DNA of 20,979 nucleotides from Acanthamoeba sp. SK_2022b (Eukaryota > Discosea > Longamoebia > Acanthamoebidae), in the NCBI GenBank assembly GCA_027943245.1, contig JANDJZ010000879.1:1-20979 (forward strand), read 5' to 3'. Made by a program: the position numbers and the translations under genes. The notes under the pieces were generated by a model. It was not told the DNA's origin. It ran no database searches and saw only the letters and a list, made by a program, of their open reading frames with translations. Every line of letters starts with the position of its first letter. The stretch's first letter is position 1. Positions 14,119 through 20,979 of this stretch are shown piece by piece.

Positions 14119-14281
14119 GTCAGTGTTTGCCGCCTGCGCGCAACCGAGCCTTCAGGGTGACACCTGGGGCGATGCGGTGAGTTACACACTGGCGCTCAAG
14201 GCAGCATTAGGCATTTGCGCCGTACGGGTGCAGACGTTGATCGAGTGGCGGCAACGCCAGCAAGGGGGAAAGGGTGCATAA
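14003..14281 (+). CDS. lysC: Outer-membrane spanin lipoprotein (LysC/Rz1-like)
   Basis: Starting from GTG 14003 (AGAGGA at 13991-13996), the 92-residue product has a classic lipoprotein signal with lipobox LSSC, the modified Cys being residue 22, followed by a Pro-rich stretch (ARQPAPAPQ). This is the o-spanin pattern. It lies partly inside lysB in a shifted frame. An upstream in-frame ATG at 13982 is possible but lacks a ribosome site. The C-terminal part after 14118 is longer than in minimal Rz1 proteins and ends within the start of the next gene. Confidence 0.85.
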   Translation: MRQSKVIAALLSACLMLCLSSCARQPAPAPQAVQLLPPESVFAACAQPSLQGDTWGDAVSYTLALKAALGICAVRVQTLIEWRQRQQGGKGA

Positions 14282-14603
14282 ACCGTTCGAATGTGAGTTT
14301 GTCGCCGAGATTGGATTAACGGGAAAAGCGCGGGGCCGCCGGCAGTGGTTCACCGGCAAGCCGATTATGCAGGTCGAAGTGGTGCAGGAAGTGAAGAGCG
14401 TTGTCGGCACCCAGGTGACCGGCCGCCGGTATAAAACCATCTGGCGAGATGCCACCTTGAGCGAATCTTTCCAGATACAGCATCGCGTGGGGTTGATGGT
14501 GAAGCCGGACGATGAAACGCATGAGGTCAAGCGACCAGCACCGCCAACGCCGCCGCCACGTACCCACACCCTGAATGAGAAGGTCAAGGAGCCCCCATGC
14601 TGA
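14274..14603 (+). CDS. Hypothetical protein between spanins and gpR
   Basis: The GTG start at 14274 follows a purine-rich AAGGGGGAAAGG and overlaps the lysC stop. The product is 109 residues: a beta-rich first half (FECEFVAEIGLTGKARG, KPIMQVEVVQEVKSVVG) and a Pro-rich tail (RPAPPTPPPR). The stop overlaps the R start (ATGCTGA). P2 has no gene here. Its position in the late operon suggests a minor virion or lysis-associated role, but no family is recognised. Confidence 0.7.
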   Translation: MHKPFECEFVAEIGLTGKARGRRQWFTGKPIMQVEVVQEVKSVVGTQVTGRRYKTIWRDATLSESFQIQHRVGLMVKPDDETHEVKRPAPPTPPPRTHTLNEKVKEPPC

Positions 14604-15091
14604 AAGCCAAACTGATGCGCGACATCATCACGGAGTTTCACCCGTGGTTTAAGACGAATCCCGACGCGCTGGAGGTGTATGTCACTCGCGGCAAAGTGAT
14701 CGCCACCGGTACGCCGTCCATGTCGTTCATGTATCAGTACGAGCTGAACGTGCTGGCAATGGATTTTCCGGGGGATTTGGACAGGTTGACGATCCCCATC
14801 TTGAGCTGGGCCCGTCAGCATCAGCCCGATCTGCTGTTTAACCCGGAACGGCGCCGCGATGGCATTGATTTTGATGCCGACATTCTTAACGACGACACCA
14901 TCGACGTGTTGTATGTCATCAAGGCCACCGAACGGGTGATTGTGGCGATGGAAGAGGGGGAGTTGGTGATTGAGCATCTGGCCGAGCCGCCGGTTTACCC
15001 GGAGATCCTGAAAGCCTGGGATGTGCTGGTGACGGGGCCAACGGATGAGTTTCACCTGCAAAGAAAAGGGAAAGCGTTAAATGTCCAGTGA
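14597..15091 (+). CDS. R: Tail completion protein gpR
   Basis: The 164-residue product (P2 R 155) is of the tail completion family, placed as in P2 between the lysis genes and S. Recognisable pieces: MLKAKLMRDIITEF, PDALEVYVTRGKV, FMYQYELNVLAMDFPGDLD, SWARQHQPDLL and IDFDADILNDDTIDVLY. In P2, R and S are needed to finish the tail and join it to heads. The ATG overlaps the stop of the preceding gene, and its end overlaps S by 11 bases. Confidence 0.9.
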   Translation: MLKAKLMRDIITEFHPWFKTNPDALEVYVTRGKVIATGTPSMSFMYQYELNVLAMDFPGDLDRLTIPILSWARQHQPDLLFNPERRRDGIDFDADILNDDTIDVLYVIKATERVIVAMEEGELVIEHLAEPPVYPEILKAWDVLVTGPTDEFHLQRKGKALNVQ

Positions 15092-15722
15092 TAACGCGCT
15101 GTTCATGCAGTTGGAGCAGGAGCTACAGCGCCTGGTTTCAACGGCCAAACCCAGCTACCGGCGCAGCATGGCGCGCAAGCTGTCGCGCGTTATCCAGCTG
15201 GATCAGCAAAAACGCATTCGCAGCCAGAAAAACCCCGACGGCTCGGCCTATGTCGCCCGCCGGCGCAAAGTGTTACGCGCGCAGCTGGGGATCCGTTTTG
15301 TATGGAAGGGCGAGGAGCGCGTATTGAAGAACTGGCGCGCCACACGCGGCCGTGGCGGGCGGATGATCACCGGGCATGACGAAGAACGCGGCGCGGTGCG
15401 CTCTTTCTACCGCAAGGATATTGAGCGCTATCTATCGATTGACCGCAGCGAGACCCGCAAGACAAGCCGGCGCGACTACCCCATGTTTCGGCGGCTGCGT
15501 GCGGCGCGCTACCTGCGAGCAACCGCAACGCAGTCGGCCGCGGTGGTGGGGTTCCAGGGGCGTGCGGCGGCCATTGCTCGTCAGCATCAGTACGGCCTGA
15601 CAGGGAGCATCAACGAATTGGCAAAGGTTCGTTATCCGAAGCGCGAGTTGCTGGGGCTGTCGCCGCATGAACGCATGACGCTTATCGATGTGATTTACCG
15701 TGATTTGTTGGAGGGGCTATGA
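15081..15722 (+). CDS. S: Tail completion protein gpS (virion morphogenesis)
   Basis: A virion morphogenesis family protein. N-terminal (LVSTAKPSYRRSMARKLSRV, RIRSQKNPDGSAYVARR) and C-terminal (MFRRLRAARYLRATATQSAA, RQHQYGL, YPKRELLGLS) blocks match P2 S. At 213 residues it exceeds P2 S (about 150): a basic/aromatic insert of roughly 65-70 residues (about 66-134) separates the two halves. Some relatives in other phages also carry this longer form. The stop overlaps the V start (ATGA). Confidence 0.9.
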   Translation: MSSDNALFMQLEQELQRLVSTAKPSYRRSMARKLSRVIQLDQQKRIRSQKNPDGSAYVARRRKVLRAQLGIRFVWKGEERVLKNWRATRGRGGRMITGHDEERGAVRSFYRKDIERYLSIDRSETRKTSRRDYPMFRRLRAARYLRATATQSAAVVGFQGRAAAIARQHQYGLTGSINELAKVRYPKRELLGLSPHERMTLIDVIYRDLLEGL

Positions 15723-16348
15723 CCATCGCCGAATTGTACCGGCTGCTGTGTAACCTGGTGCGCACGGGGGTAGTGGCGGAGGTTGATCTCAAAGCGCAGC
15801 GTTGTCGGGTGACCTCGGGGCAATTGTCTACGACCTGGCTCCGCTGGTTAACGCATCGGGCGGGGCGGTCGCGCACCTGGTGGGCACCCTCGGTGGGTGA
15901 GCAGGTTGTTATCCTGGCGATCGGGGGTGAGCTCAGCACGGCTTTTGTGCTGCCGGCACTGTACAGCGATGCATCCCCGGCGCCGTCGGCATCGGCGGAT
16001 GCCTGGCACGTGGCCTTCCCTGATGGCGCCATTATCGAATACGAGCCGGACACCGGCGCACTGTCTGCGACGGGCGTTAAAAGCGCGGCTATCCAGGCCT
16101 GCGACAGCATCAGCGCAGAGAGTCAGCAGGTCACCGTGAAGGCCTCGGTCAAGATTATGCTGGATACGCCAGAGGTGGAGTGTTCCAACCACCTGAGTGC
16201 CAAAACATTCAGCGTGACAGAAGGGGGCAAGATGTCCGGTGACATCACGCACAGCGGCGGCACGTTCTCCTCCAATGGGATCGTCGTCGATGACCACAAA
16301 CACGGCGGCGTACAAACCGGCGGCGGCCAGACAGGAAAACCCGAATGA
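15719..16348 (+). CDS. V: Baseplate spike protein gpV
   Basis: Membrane-piercing tail spike of P2-like phages, 209 residues (P2 V 211). The N-terminal OB-type part includes LKAQRCRV, TTWLRWLTHRAGRSRTWWAP and VGEQVVILA. The needle tip has the H-x-H pair H193/H195 in DDHKHGGVQTGG, the residues that hold an iron ion at the tip in P2. It starts by ATGA overlap with S. No TGT-N12-ACA late box was found in the end of S, where P2 has a separate V promoter. Confidence 0.94.
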   Translation: MTIAELYRLLCNLVRTGVVAEVDLKAQRCRVTSGQLSTTWLRWLTHRAGRSRTWWAPSVGEQVVILAIGGELSTAFVLPALYSDASPAPSASADAWHVAFPDGAIIEYEPDTGALSATGVKSAAIQACDSISAESQQVTVKASVKIMLDTPEVECSNHLSAKTFSVTEGGKMSGDITHSGGTFSSNGIVVDDHKHGGVQTGGGQTGKPE

Positions 16349-16695
16349 GCACAATGAAATATCTCGATATGGATATGCAGGCCGGCGGCCGGCTGACCGA
16401 CGGCCAGCAGCTGCGCCAGTCCATCCATGACATTTTGCTGACGCCGCTGGGTAGTCGGGTCATGCGGCGCCAATATGGCTCGGCCCTGTTCGCACTGCTG
16501 GATAAGCCCAACAATCCGGCCATCGAGTTGCAGTTAATTTCTGCTGCCTGCATTGCGCTGTATCAGTGGGAGCCGCGCTTGACGCCGACGCAAATCACTG
16601 TGAGCGCGGCGGGCGAGAGCGGAAGGCGGCTGATTGTGACCGGCCAGCAGAAAGAGGCCATGACCGTCTTTACCACGGAGGTGCCCTTGTCATGA
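16345..16695 (+). CDS. W: Baseplate protein gpW
   Basis: The 116-residue product (P2 W 115) is of the T4 gp25-like baseplate family. Typical features are the segment LRQSIHDILLTPLGSRVMRR, then YGSALFALLDKPNN and WEPRLTPTQITV. It helps join the baseplate hub to the sheath. It overlaps V by ATGA and J by 4 bases. Confidence 0.94.
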   Translation: MSTMKYLDMDMQAGGRLTDGQQLRQSIHDILLTPLGSRVMRRQYGSALFALLDKPNNPAIELQLISAACIALYQWEPRLTPTQITVSAAGESGRRLIVTGQQKEAMTVFTTEVPLS

Positions 16696-17603
16696 GCGGA
16701 ACCATTGACCTATCGCAACTGCCACCGCCGGACGTGATCGAGACGGTGGATTTTGAGGTGCTGCTGAGCGACATCAAGCAATACCTGATCGCCTGCTTCC
16801 CGGAGGAAGAACAGCCGGCCGTACGCCGTGCACTGGCGCTGGAATCCAGCATGCTGAGCATCACCTGCCAGGCGCTGGCGTATCGGGAGATGTTGTTGCG
16901 CCAGCGGATCAATGAAGCGGCGCGCGCCAACATGCTGGCCTTTGCGCTGGGCGCGGATTTGGAGCACCTGGCGGCGCTGTTCAACGTTGAACGCCTGACC
17001 ATCGTACCGGAGGACGGTAGTACCACGCCGCCGACGCCGGCGGTGAAGGAAGCGGATAGTCAGCTGCGCCAGCGCGTCCCCCAGGCGATGGAGGGAATGA
17101 GCGTTGCCGGCCCCATGGCGGCCTATGAGTTTCATGCGCGGAGCGCCGATGGTCGGGTCGCCGATGCCAGCGCCATCAGTCCGGCGCCGGCGATGGTCAC
17201 CATTTCTGTACTGTCTACCGAAGGGAACGGCACGGCAGATGATGCAGTGGTCGCCGCGGTCACCAAGGCGCTGAATGATGAAGAGGTTCGGCCGGTTGCC
17301 GATCGCGTCACCGTGCAAAGCGCGCAGGTGATTGAGTATCGGGTCGATGCCGTGGTGTACGTCTATCCGGGCCCGGAAATTGAGCCCATATTGGAAGCCG
17401 CTGCGCAGAGACTCAACCAGTACGAACGCGAACAGCGCCGATTGGGGCGCGACATCCGGCTATCGGCCATCTATGCCGCTTTGCATGTCGAGGGGATCCA
17501 GCGCGTGGAGCTGAAAAGCCCGCTTAAAGACATCGTTTTAGATCAGACGCAGGCGGGGTACTGCACCGAACAGCTGATTACTTTCGGGGGCTACGATGCG
17601 TAA
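16692..17603 (+). CDS. J: Baseplate wedge protein gpJ
   Basis: The 303-residue product (P2 J 302) belongs to the baseplate J-like family. Segments such as DLSQLPPPDVIETVDFE, ESSMLSITCQALAYREMLLR, INEAARANMLAFALGADLEH and AGPMAAYEFHARSADGRV are characteristic. ATG 16692 overlaps the W stop; an upstream frame back to 16566 is a shadow over W. It forms the outer baseplate wedge with W and I. Confidence 0.95.
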   Translation: MSGTIDLSQLPPPDVIETVDFEVLLSDIKQYLIACFPEEEQPAVRRALALESSMLSITCQALAYREMLLRQRINEAARANMLAFALGADLEHLAALFNVERLTIVPEDGSTTPPTPAVKEADSQLRQRVPQAMEGMSVAGPMAAYEFHARSADGRVADASAISPAPAMVTISVLSTEGNGTADDAVVAAVTKALNDEEVRPVADRVTVQSAQVIEYRVDAVVYVYPGPEIEPILEAAAQRLNQYEREQRRLGRDIRLSAIYAALHVEGIQRVELKSPLKDIVLDQTQAGYCTEQLITFGGYDA

Positions 17604-18129
17604 CAGCTTGTTGCCACCGCATGCAACGCCATTGATGCAGCGCATCGAGCAGGCGTGCGAGAAGGCGACAACGTTGCCGGTGCCATTGCGCACGCTGTGG
17701 GATCCGGGTACGTGCCCGCCGGCATTGCTGCCTTACCTGGCCTGGGCGTTGTCGGTAGATCGTTGGGATGCCAGTTGGAGCACAGAGGCTAAACGCGATG
17801 CTATTCGGCAGGCCTATTTCATCCATCGTCACAAAGGCACCATTGCGGCGCTACGCCGGGCGGTCGAGCCGCTGGGCTATCTGATACAGGTGATCGAATG
17901 GTGGCAGGATGGCGAACAGCCCGGCACCTTCCGTGCTGATATTGGCGTGCATGAGGAAGGGATCACGGAAGAGATGTATCAGGAGCTGGAGCGAGTGATC
18001 GCCGATGCCAAACCGGTCAGCCGGCACCTGATAGGGCTGACGTTGATCCAGGACGTGCCCGGAACCCTGTATATCGGCGCCGCCACCATCGACGGCGACG
18101 TCATCACGGTTACCCCGGATAAGGAATGA
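17596..18129 (+). CDS. I: Baseplate/tail protein gpI
   Basis: The 177-residue product (P2 I 176) belongs to the tail protein I family. Characteristic are the run beginning LPPHATPLMQRIEQACEKA, LRTLWDPGTCPPALLPYLAW, LSVDRWDASW and AYFIHRHKGTIAALRRA. It attaches the tail fibre H to the baseplate. It overlaps J by 8 bases and ends 2 bases before the preferred H start. Confidence 0.94.
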   Translation: MRNSLLPPHATPLMQRIEQACEKATTLPVPLRTLWDPGTCPPALLPYLAWALSVDRWDASWSTEAKRDAIRQAYFIHRHKGTIAALRRAVEPLGYLIQVIEWWQDGEQPGTFRADIGVHEEGITEEMYQELERVIADAKPVSRHLIGLTLIQDVPGTLYIGAATIDGDVITVTPDKE

Positions 18130-18131
18130 AC

Positions 18132-20165
18132 ATGAGCAAATATAAGGCGATAGTGACAACCGCCGGGGCCGCAAAGATTGCCGCGGCATCCGCTGGCGGC
18201 AAGCAACTGAAAATTACACATATGGCGGTGGGGGACGGCAATGGCGTGTTGCCGACGCCAAACCCGGCGCAGACGAAGCTTATCAATGAGAGAGACCGCG
18301 CGCTGCTTAACACGCTCACGATCGATAAATCCATTGATAACCATATCATTGCCGAGCTTATTATCCCGGCCAACGTTGGCGGGTTCTGGCTGCGAGAGAT
18401 GGGGCTTTATGACGATGCCGGCACGCTTATCGCCGTCAGTAACATGGCAGAAAGTTACAAGCCGAAACTGGAAGAAGGCAGCGGCCGCACGCAGACGCTG
18501 CGCATGGTGCTGATCGTCAGCAGCACCGAAGCTATCCAGCTTATTGCCGGCGGCGATACTGTGCTGGCAACGCGCGATTTTGTCGACGATGCCATCAAGG
18601 CGCACGAGAAGACCCGCAACCACCCGGACGCCAGCACGACAGCGAAGGGCCTGGTACAGCTGAGCAGCGCGACAACCAGCAACGACGAGACCAAAGCCGC
18701 CACCCCAAAAGCGGTAAAAGACGTTAACGACGCCAGCGCCAAGAAAGCTGCCAACCTCTCAGATCTGGCAGATAAGGCCGCGGCGCGCGGCAATCTTGCG
18801 CTGGGCACCGCAGCGACGAAAAACGTCGGTATCGAAGGTGGCAACGTGATGGCCGTCGGCGCGTTTGGTCTGGGCTCAGGTTCCAGGCATCGTGATGATG
18901 CTTACTGTAATCAGGGCGAAATTTACCGCGTTAATAACACCTCCAAAAACGCCCCGGGCAATCAGGTTTATGGCGTCTTGAGTCTGCCGTGCGACGGTGG
19001 CCCGTCAGGCGGCTATCTGGCTGTGCAAAGTAACGCTGATGCCTTTATTGGCCGCTCGACTATTCCTGCCAATGGGGTGACCTGGTTTCAGGTCTACACC
19101 ACTCGGTTTAAACCGACTGCTGCCGACGTAGGCGCATTAACGGATGCTCAGGCCGCGCAAAAGTACGCGCTGCGCTCCATAAAGGTCAACGGTAAGCCAT
19201 TGTCCGCTGATGTGAACCTGGTAGCGGGTGACGTAAACGCATGGAATAAAACCGAAGCCGATGGCCGTTTTGTGAAACAGGGCGGCGATACAATGAGCGG
19301 CCCGTTAACGCTGCCGCGCGTTGTGTTCCCAAATGAGAATACCGCCAGTGCCGATACTGATGTAAACCGTGAAAACGGTTTTACCGTTGAATCACTGGTC
19401 GCTACGACAAACAAAGGCTACCCGGTGCCGGGCGGAATGGGGGTGTTGTTTACTGGCAAGGTGAACGAATTCCGTAACGTTCAGTTTGCTGTAGGCTCTG
19501 GCGAGCTGTCGTTTTATCTGCGTTCACTGCGGAAAGATAGCCCAACATCAACGCGCTGGGCGCAGGTATATACCACGGACTACAAACCAACCATCGCGGA
19601 TGTGAAAGCTGCTGATCAAAGCAACAACTTTGCCGCGCGGATGGGCGTTGCCCGTGTATTGACTGGCGCAGAAAAACCGACATCGCCCGGCGTCTGGAGC
19701 GTGGAAAACAGCAGCTGGACGCCCGTTGCCTGGGGTTCACTGTACGTGACAACCAATGGCAGCAATTTGAGCACCGCTTCCGGCAACGGCAAATACATTC
19801 ACTATTTGTTTATCGCTCACGGCAGCGCCAACAAGTTCTATATTGCGGCAGATGTCAACGGATCGTTCACCGGGTGGGAGAGTTACCTGCCGAGAAATGG
19901 CGGGAATATTACCGGGCCGGTTTCGTCTACCAGTTGGTTATCGGCGGCCTCGGTTGCGGCGAAATATCACAACATCCCCTCAGGAGGGGCACCGGAGGGC
20001 AGCGGGGCATATTCTGCGCAACTTGATTCGAAAGCGCCGTTCTATCAGGAAAACTTCGACTGGGATGTGAACAGCGGCGGTCACTACGTCCCATTAGTTA
20101 AGGGGCGCTGCAACCGCAAAGGACAGGGTTACCCGACTTGCGGTGAGTTTTGGATATTTGCTTGA
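18132..20165 (+). CDS. H: Tail fibre gpH, N-terminal and shaft part (frame broken at 3' end)
   Basis: The N-terminus (MSKYKAIVTTAGAAKIAAA, THMAVGDGNG, ELIIPANVGGFWLREMGLYD, MAESYKPKLEEG) is the P2 gpH baseplate-binding domain (DUF3751). One tail-fibre repeat follows (RNHPDASTTAKGLVQLSSAT), then a shaft with a repeated VYTTxxKPT module (around 19090 and 19570) and TMSGPL. ATG 18132 has AAGG (18121-18124) at 7 bases; ATG 18126 would leave only 1 base. The frame ends at 20165 after a change of frame near 20136-20142, leaving 677 residues and no receptor-binding tip. As sequenced the fibre would attach but probably not trimerise or bind host. Confidence 0.9.
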   Translation: MSKYKAIVTTAGAAKIAAASAGGKQLKITHMAVGDGNGVLPTPNPAQTKLINERDRALLNTLTIDKSIDNHIIAELIIPANVGGFWLREMGLYDDAGTLIAVSNMAESYKPKLEEGSGRTQTLRMVLIVSSTEAIQLIAGGDTVLATRDFVDDAIKAHEKTRNHPDASTTAKGLVQLSSATTSNDETKAATPKAVKDVNDASAKKAANLSDLADKAAARGNLALGTAATKNVGIEGGNVMAVGAFGLGSGSRHRDDAYCNQGEIYRVNNTSKNAPGNQVYGVLSLPCDGGPSGGYLAVQSNADAFIGRSTIPANGVTWFQVYTTRFKPTAADVGALTDAQAAQKYALRSIKVNGKPLSADVNLVAGDVNAWNKTEADGRFVKQGGDTMSGPLTLPRVVFPNENTASADTDVNRENGFTVESLVATTNKGYPVPGGMGVLFTGKVNEFRNVQFAVGSGELSFYLRSLRKDSPTSTRWAQVYTTDYKPTIADVKAADQSNNFAARMGVARVLTGAEKPTSPGVWSVENSSWTPVAWGSLYVTTNGSNLSTASGNGKYIHYLFIAHGSANKFYIAADVNGSFTGWESYLPRNGGNITGPVSSTSWLSAASVAAKYHNIPSGGAPEGSGAYSAQLDSKAPFYQENFDWDVNSGGHYVPLVKGRCNRKGQGYPTCGEFWIFA

Positions 20166-20727
20166 AAAAACGCCAAGTTTTGCGATGCCGGTTATTCATG
20201 CGAAGGGGGATAACGGAGAAGCAATCTGGCGATTTGATCCAAACTCCAAGCAATTTTACGCCCCCGGTAATGTGCTTGCAGGCCAGGCAATTTTACATAC
20301 CGATGGCAATATCACGGGCAACATCTGGGGCGGCTATCTCAGCAACTGGCTGAACCAGAATTTTAACGGCCGTGTTGATTGGGGGACGTACAACCGTGAT
20401 GTCGGGGCCAGGGCAACCATCGACTATGTAAACACCCGTTCTGCTGTCGCCGGCGGCCGCAATGCATGGTGGTACAAGGACGAAGTGACGGGGTTCATTA
20501 TTCAAGGCGGGGTGGTTAATCGCACGGATTATGCAACCCGCGTCAATTTCCCGCGTGGTTATGCCCGTGAGTGTTTCGGCGTGCAATTAACGCTCGCCAG
20601 CTCAAACGGGAATTGGTTCGGCGACAGCCGAGTTAATATTCAGGCGCGGGATCTGGATAACAACGGGTTCAATGCAATGATGGAAGGTCAGGAGCAGGTA
20701 GTGCTCTGGCAGTCGGTAGGAGTTTGA
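20143..20727 (+). pseudogene. Tail fibre C-terminal tip, displaced by frameshift
   Basis: This frame, open just upstream of 20143, encodes about 194 residues that continue gpH: SFGYLLEKTPSFAMPVIHAK, FDPNSKQFYAPGNVLAG, HTDGNITGNIWGGYLSNWL, then a tip domain (GRNAWWYKDEVTGFIIQGG, QVVLWQSVGV) like the C-terminal domains of P2-group fibres. It has no ribosome site of its own. The shift relative to H is +1, as if one extra T were present in GACTTGCGG (20135-20143). The tip decides host range, so the break should affect infectivity unless it is a sequence error or is recoded. Confidence 0.8.
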
Positions 20728-20729
20728 TC

Positions 20730-20979
20730 ATGAGTTACGGATTCAGTGCGTCAACCGGTGCATTCTATGTTTATGAGGATCGCGCCAGCTATGAAGAAAA
20801 TGGCAATTGGCCGGCTGACGTAAAGCCTGTTTCAGACGAAGTATGGCAGGCTTATTGCGGTCAGGGGCCAGCAGGAAAAGTACGGGGTGCAGACCGTAAA
20901 GGGCTGCCTTGTTGGGTGGATGCTCCGCCGCCAACAAAGTCAACGCTGGTTGCCGCTGCCGAACGAAAAAAAGCGGAGC
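20730..20979 (+). CDS. G: Tail fibre assembly protein gpG, 5' part
   Basis: The frame opens with MSYGFSASTGAFYVYEDRAS two bases after the tail fibre tip stop and runs off the window. The pattern GFSAST-x-x-FY...YE-x-x-G-x-WP-x-D, with later ADRKGLPCWVDAPPPT, is that of Tfa-type tail fibre assembly chaperones (P2 G). It binds the matching fibre tip to help folding. Its intact start directly after the broken fibre frame suggests the split in H is recent or artefactual. Confidence 0.88.
   Translation, partial: MSYGFSASTGAFYVYEDRASYEENGNWPADVKPVSDEVWQAYCGQGPAGKVRGADRKGLPCWVDAPPPTKSTLVAAAERKKAE

Noticed and set aside
14207..15061. Minus-strand 284-codon frame
   Set aside because: Antisense to the 109-residue gene and gpR, both with overlapping starts and P2-like order.
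20143..20727. Independent gene for the second tail fibre frame
   Set aside because: It lacks a ribosome site, and its residues continue the fibre directly from the end of the first frame.
1..20979. tRNA genes, CRISPR arrays, insertion sequences
   Set aside because: No cloverleaf-like block, regular spaced repeat array or transposase frame was seen on either strand.

Overview
The window is the middle part of a P2-like temperate phage (Peduoviridae type), almost certainly a prophage in an enterobacterium. Gene content, gene order and moderately high GC fit a host such as Serratia, but the genus is inferred rather than shown. The order is early genes, gpA, cos, Q, P (minus strand), then O N M L X, lysis, R S V W J I H G (plus strand), which matches P2 closely. 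The integrase, repressor, cox, tail sheath/tube, tape measure, ogr, D and att sites lie outside the window.

Region 1 (1-1637) is a compact run of small, overlapping early genes: the end of an unknown gene, a frameshifted Lar-like zinc-binding gene, a coiled-coil protein, a DUF3850 (PUA/ASCH-like) protein, and a 134-residue protein with both Walker A and Walker B motifs. Region 2 (1630-5649) is replication and accessory DNA: the rolling-circle initiator gpA carrying an internal origin, a symmetric palindrome cluster, a D12-class adenine methylase, and a hicAB-type locus in which the toxin gene is broken and the antitoxin gene intact. Region 3 (5650-6002) has no gene. It holds a terminator for each of two convergent transcripts, four TGCACAA-type repeats, and the cos site, whose 19-nt overhang sits exactly between two perfect 8-bp inverted arms.

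Region 4 (6003-8819, minus) encodes the portal gpQ and the large terminase gpP. A divergent late control region (8820-8966) carries a perfect TGT-N12-ACA box of the Ogr/Delta type. Region 5 (8967-12660) encodes scaffold/protease O, capsid N, small terminase M (with an unusual lysine/alanine/proline-rich tail), head completion L and tail protein X. Region 6 (12677-14281) is a lysis cassette unlike that of P2: two putative holins, an M15-type peptidase endolysin and overlapping spanin genes. Region 7 (14274-20979) holds an extra small gene, then tail completion R and S, baseplate V, W, J and I, tail fibre H (split by a frameshift) and the start of fibre assembly gene G.

Together the genes replicate the phage by gpA nicking at ori, cut the products at cos with M/P, fill O/N/L heads through portal Q, build the tail and lyse the host. 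Three frameshifted genes (lar-like, hicA, tail fibre) suggest a prophage under decay, phase-type loss, or sequence errors. No complete unknown system is evident. The best candidates for something undescribed are the mini P-loop protein, the palindrome cluster after gpA, the repeats next to cos and the basic tail on gpM.
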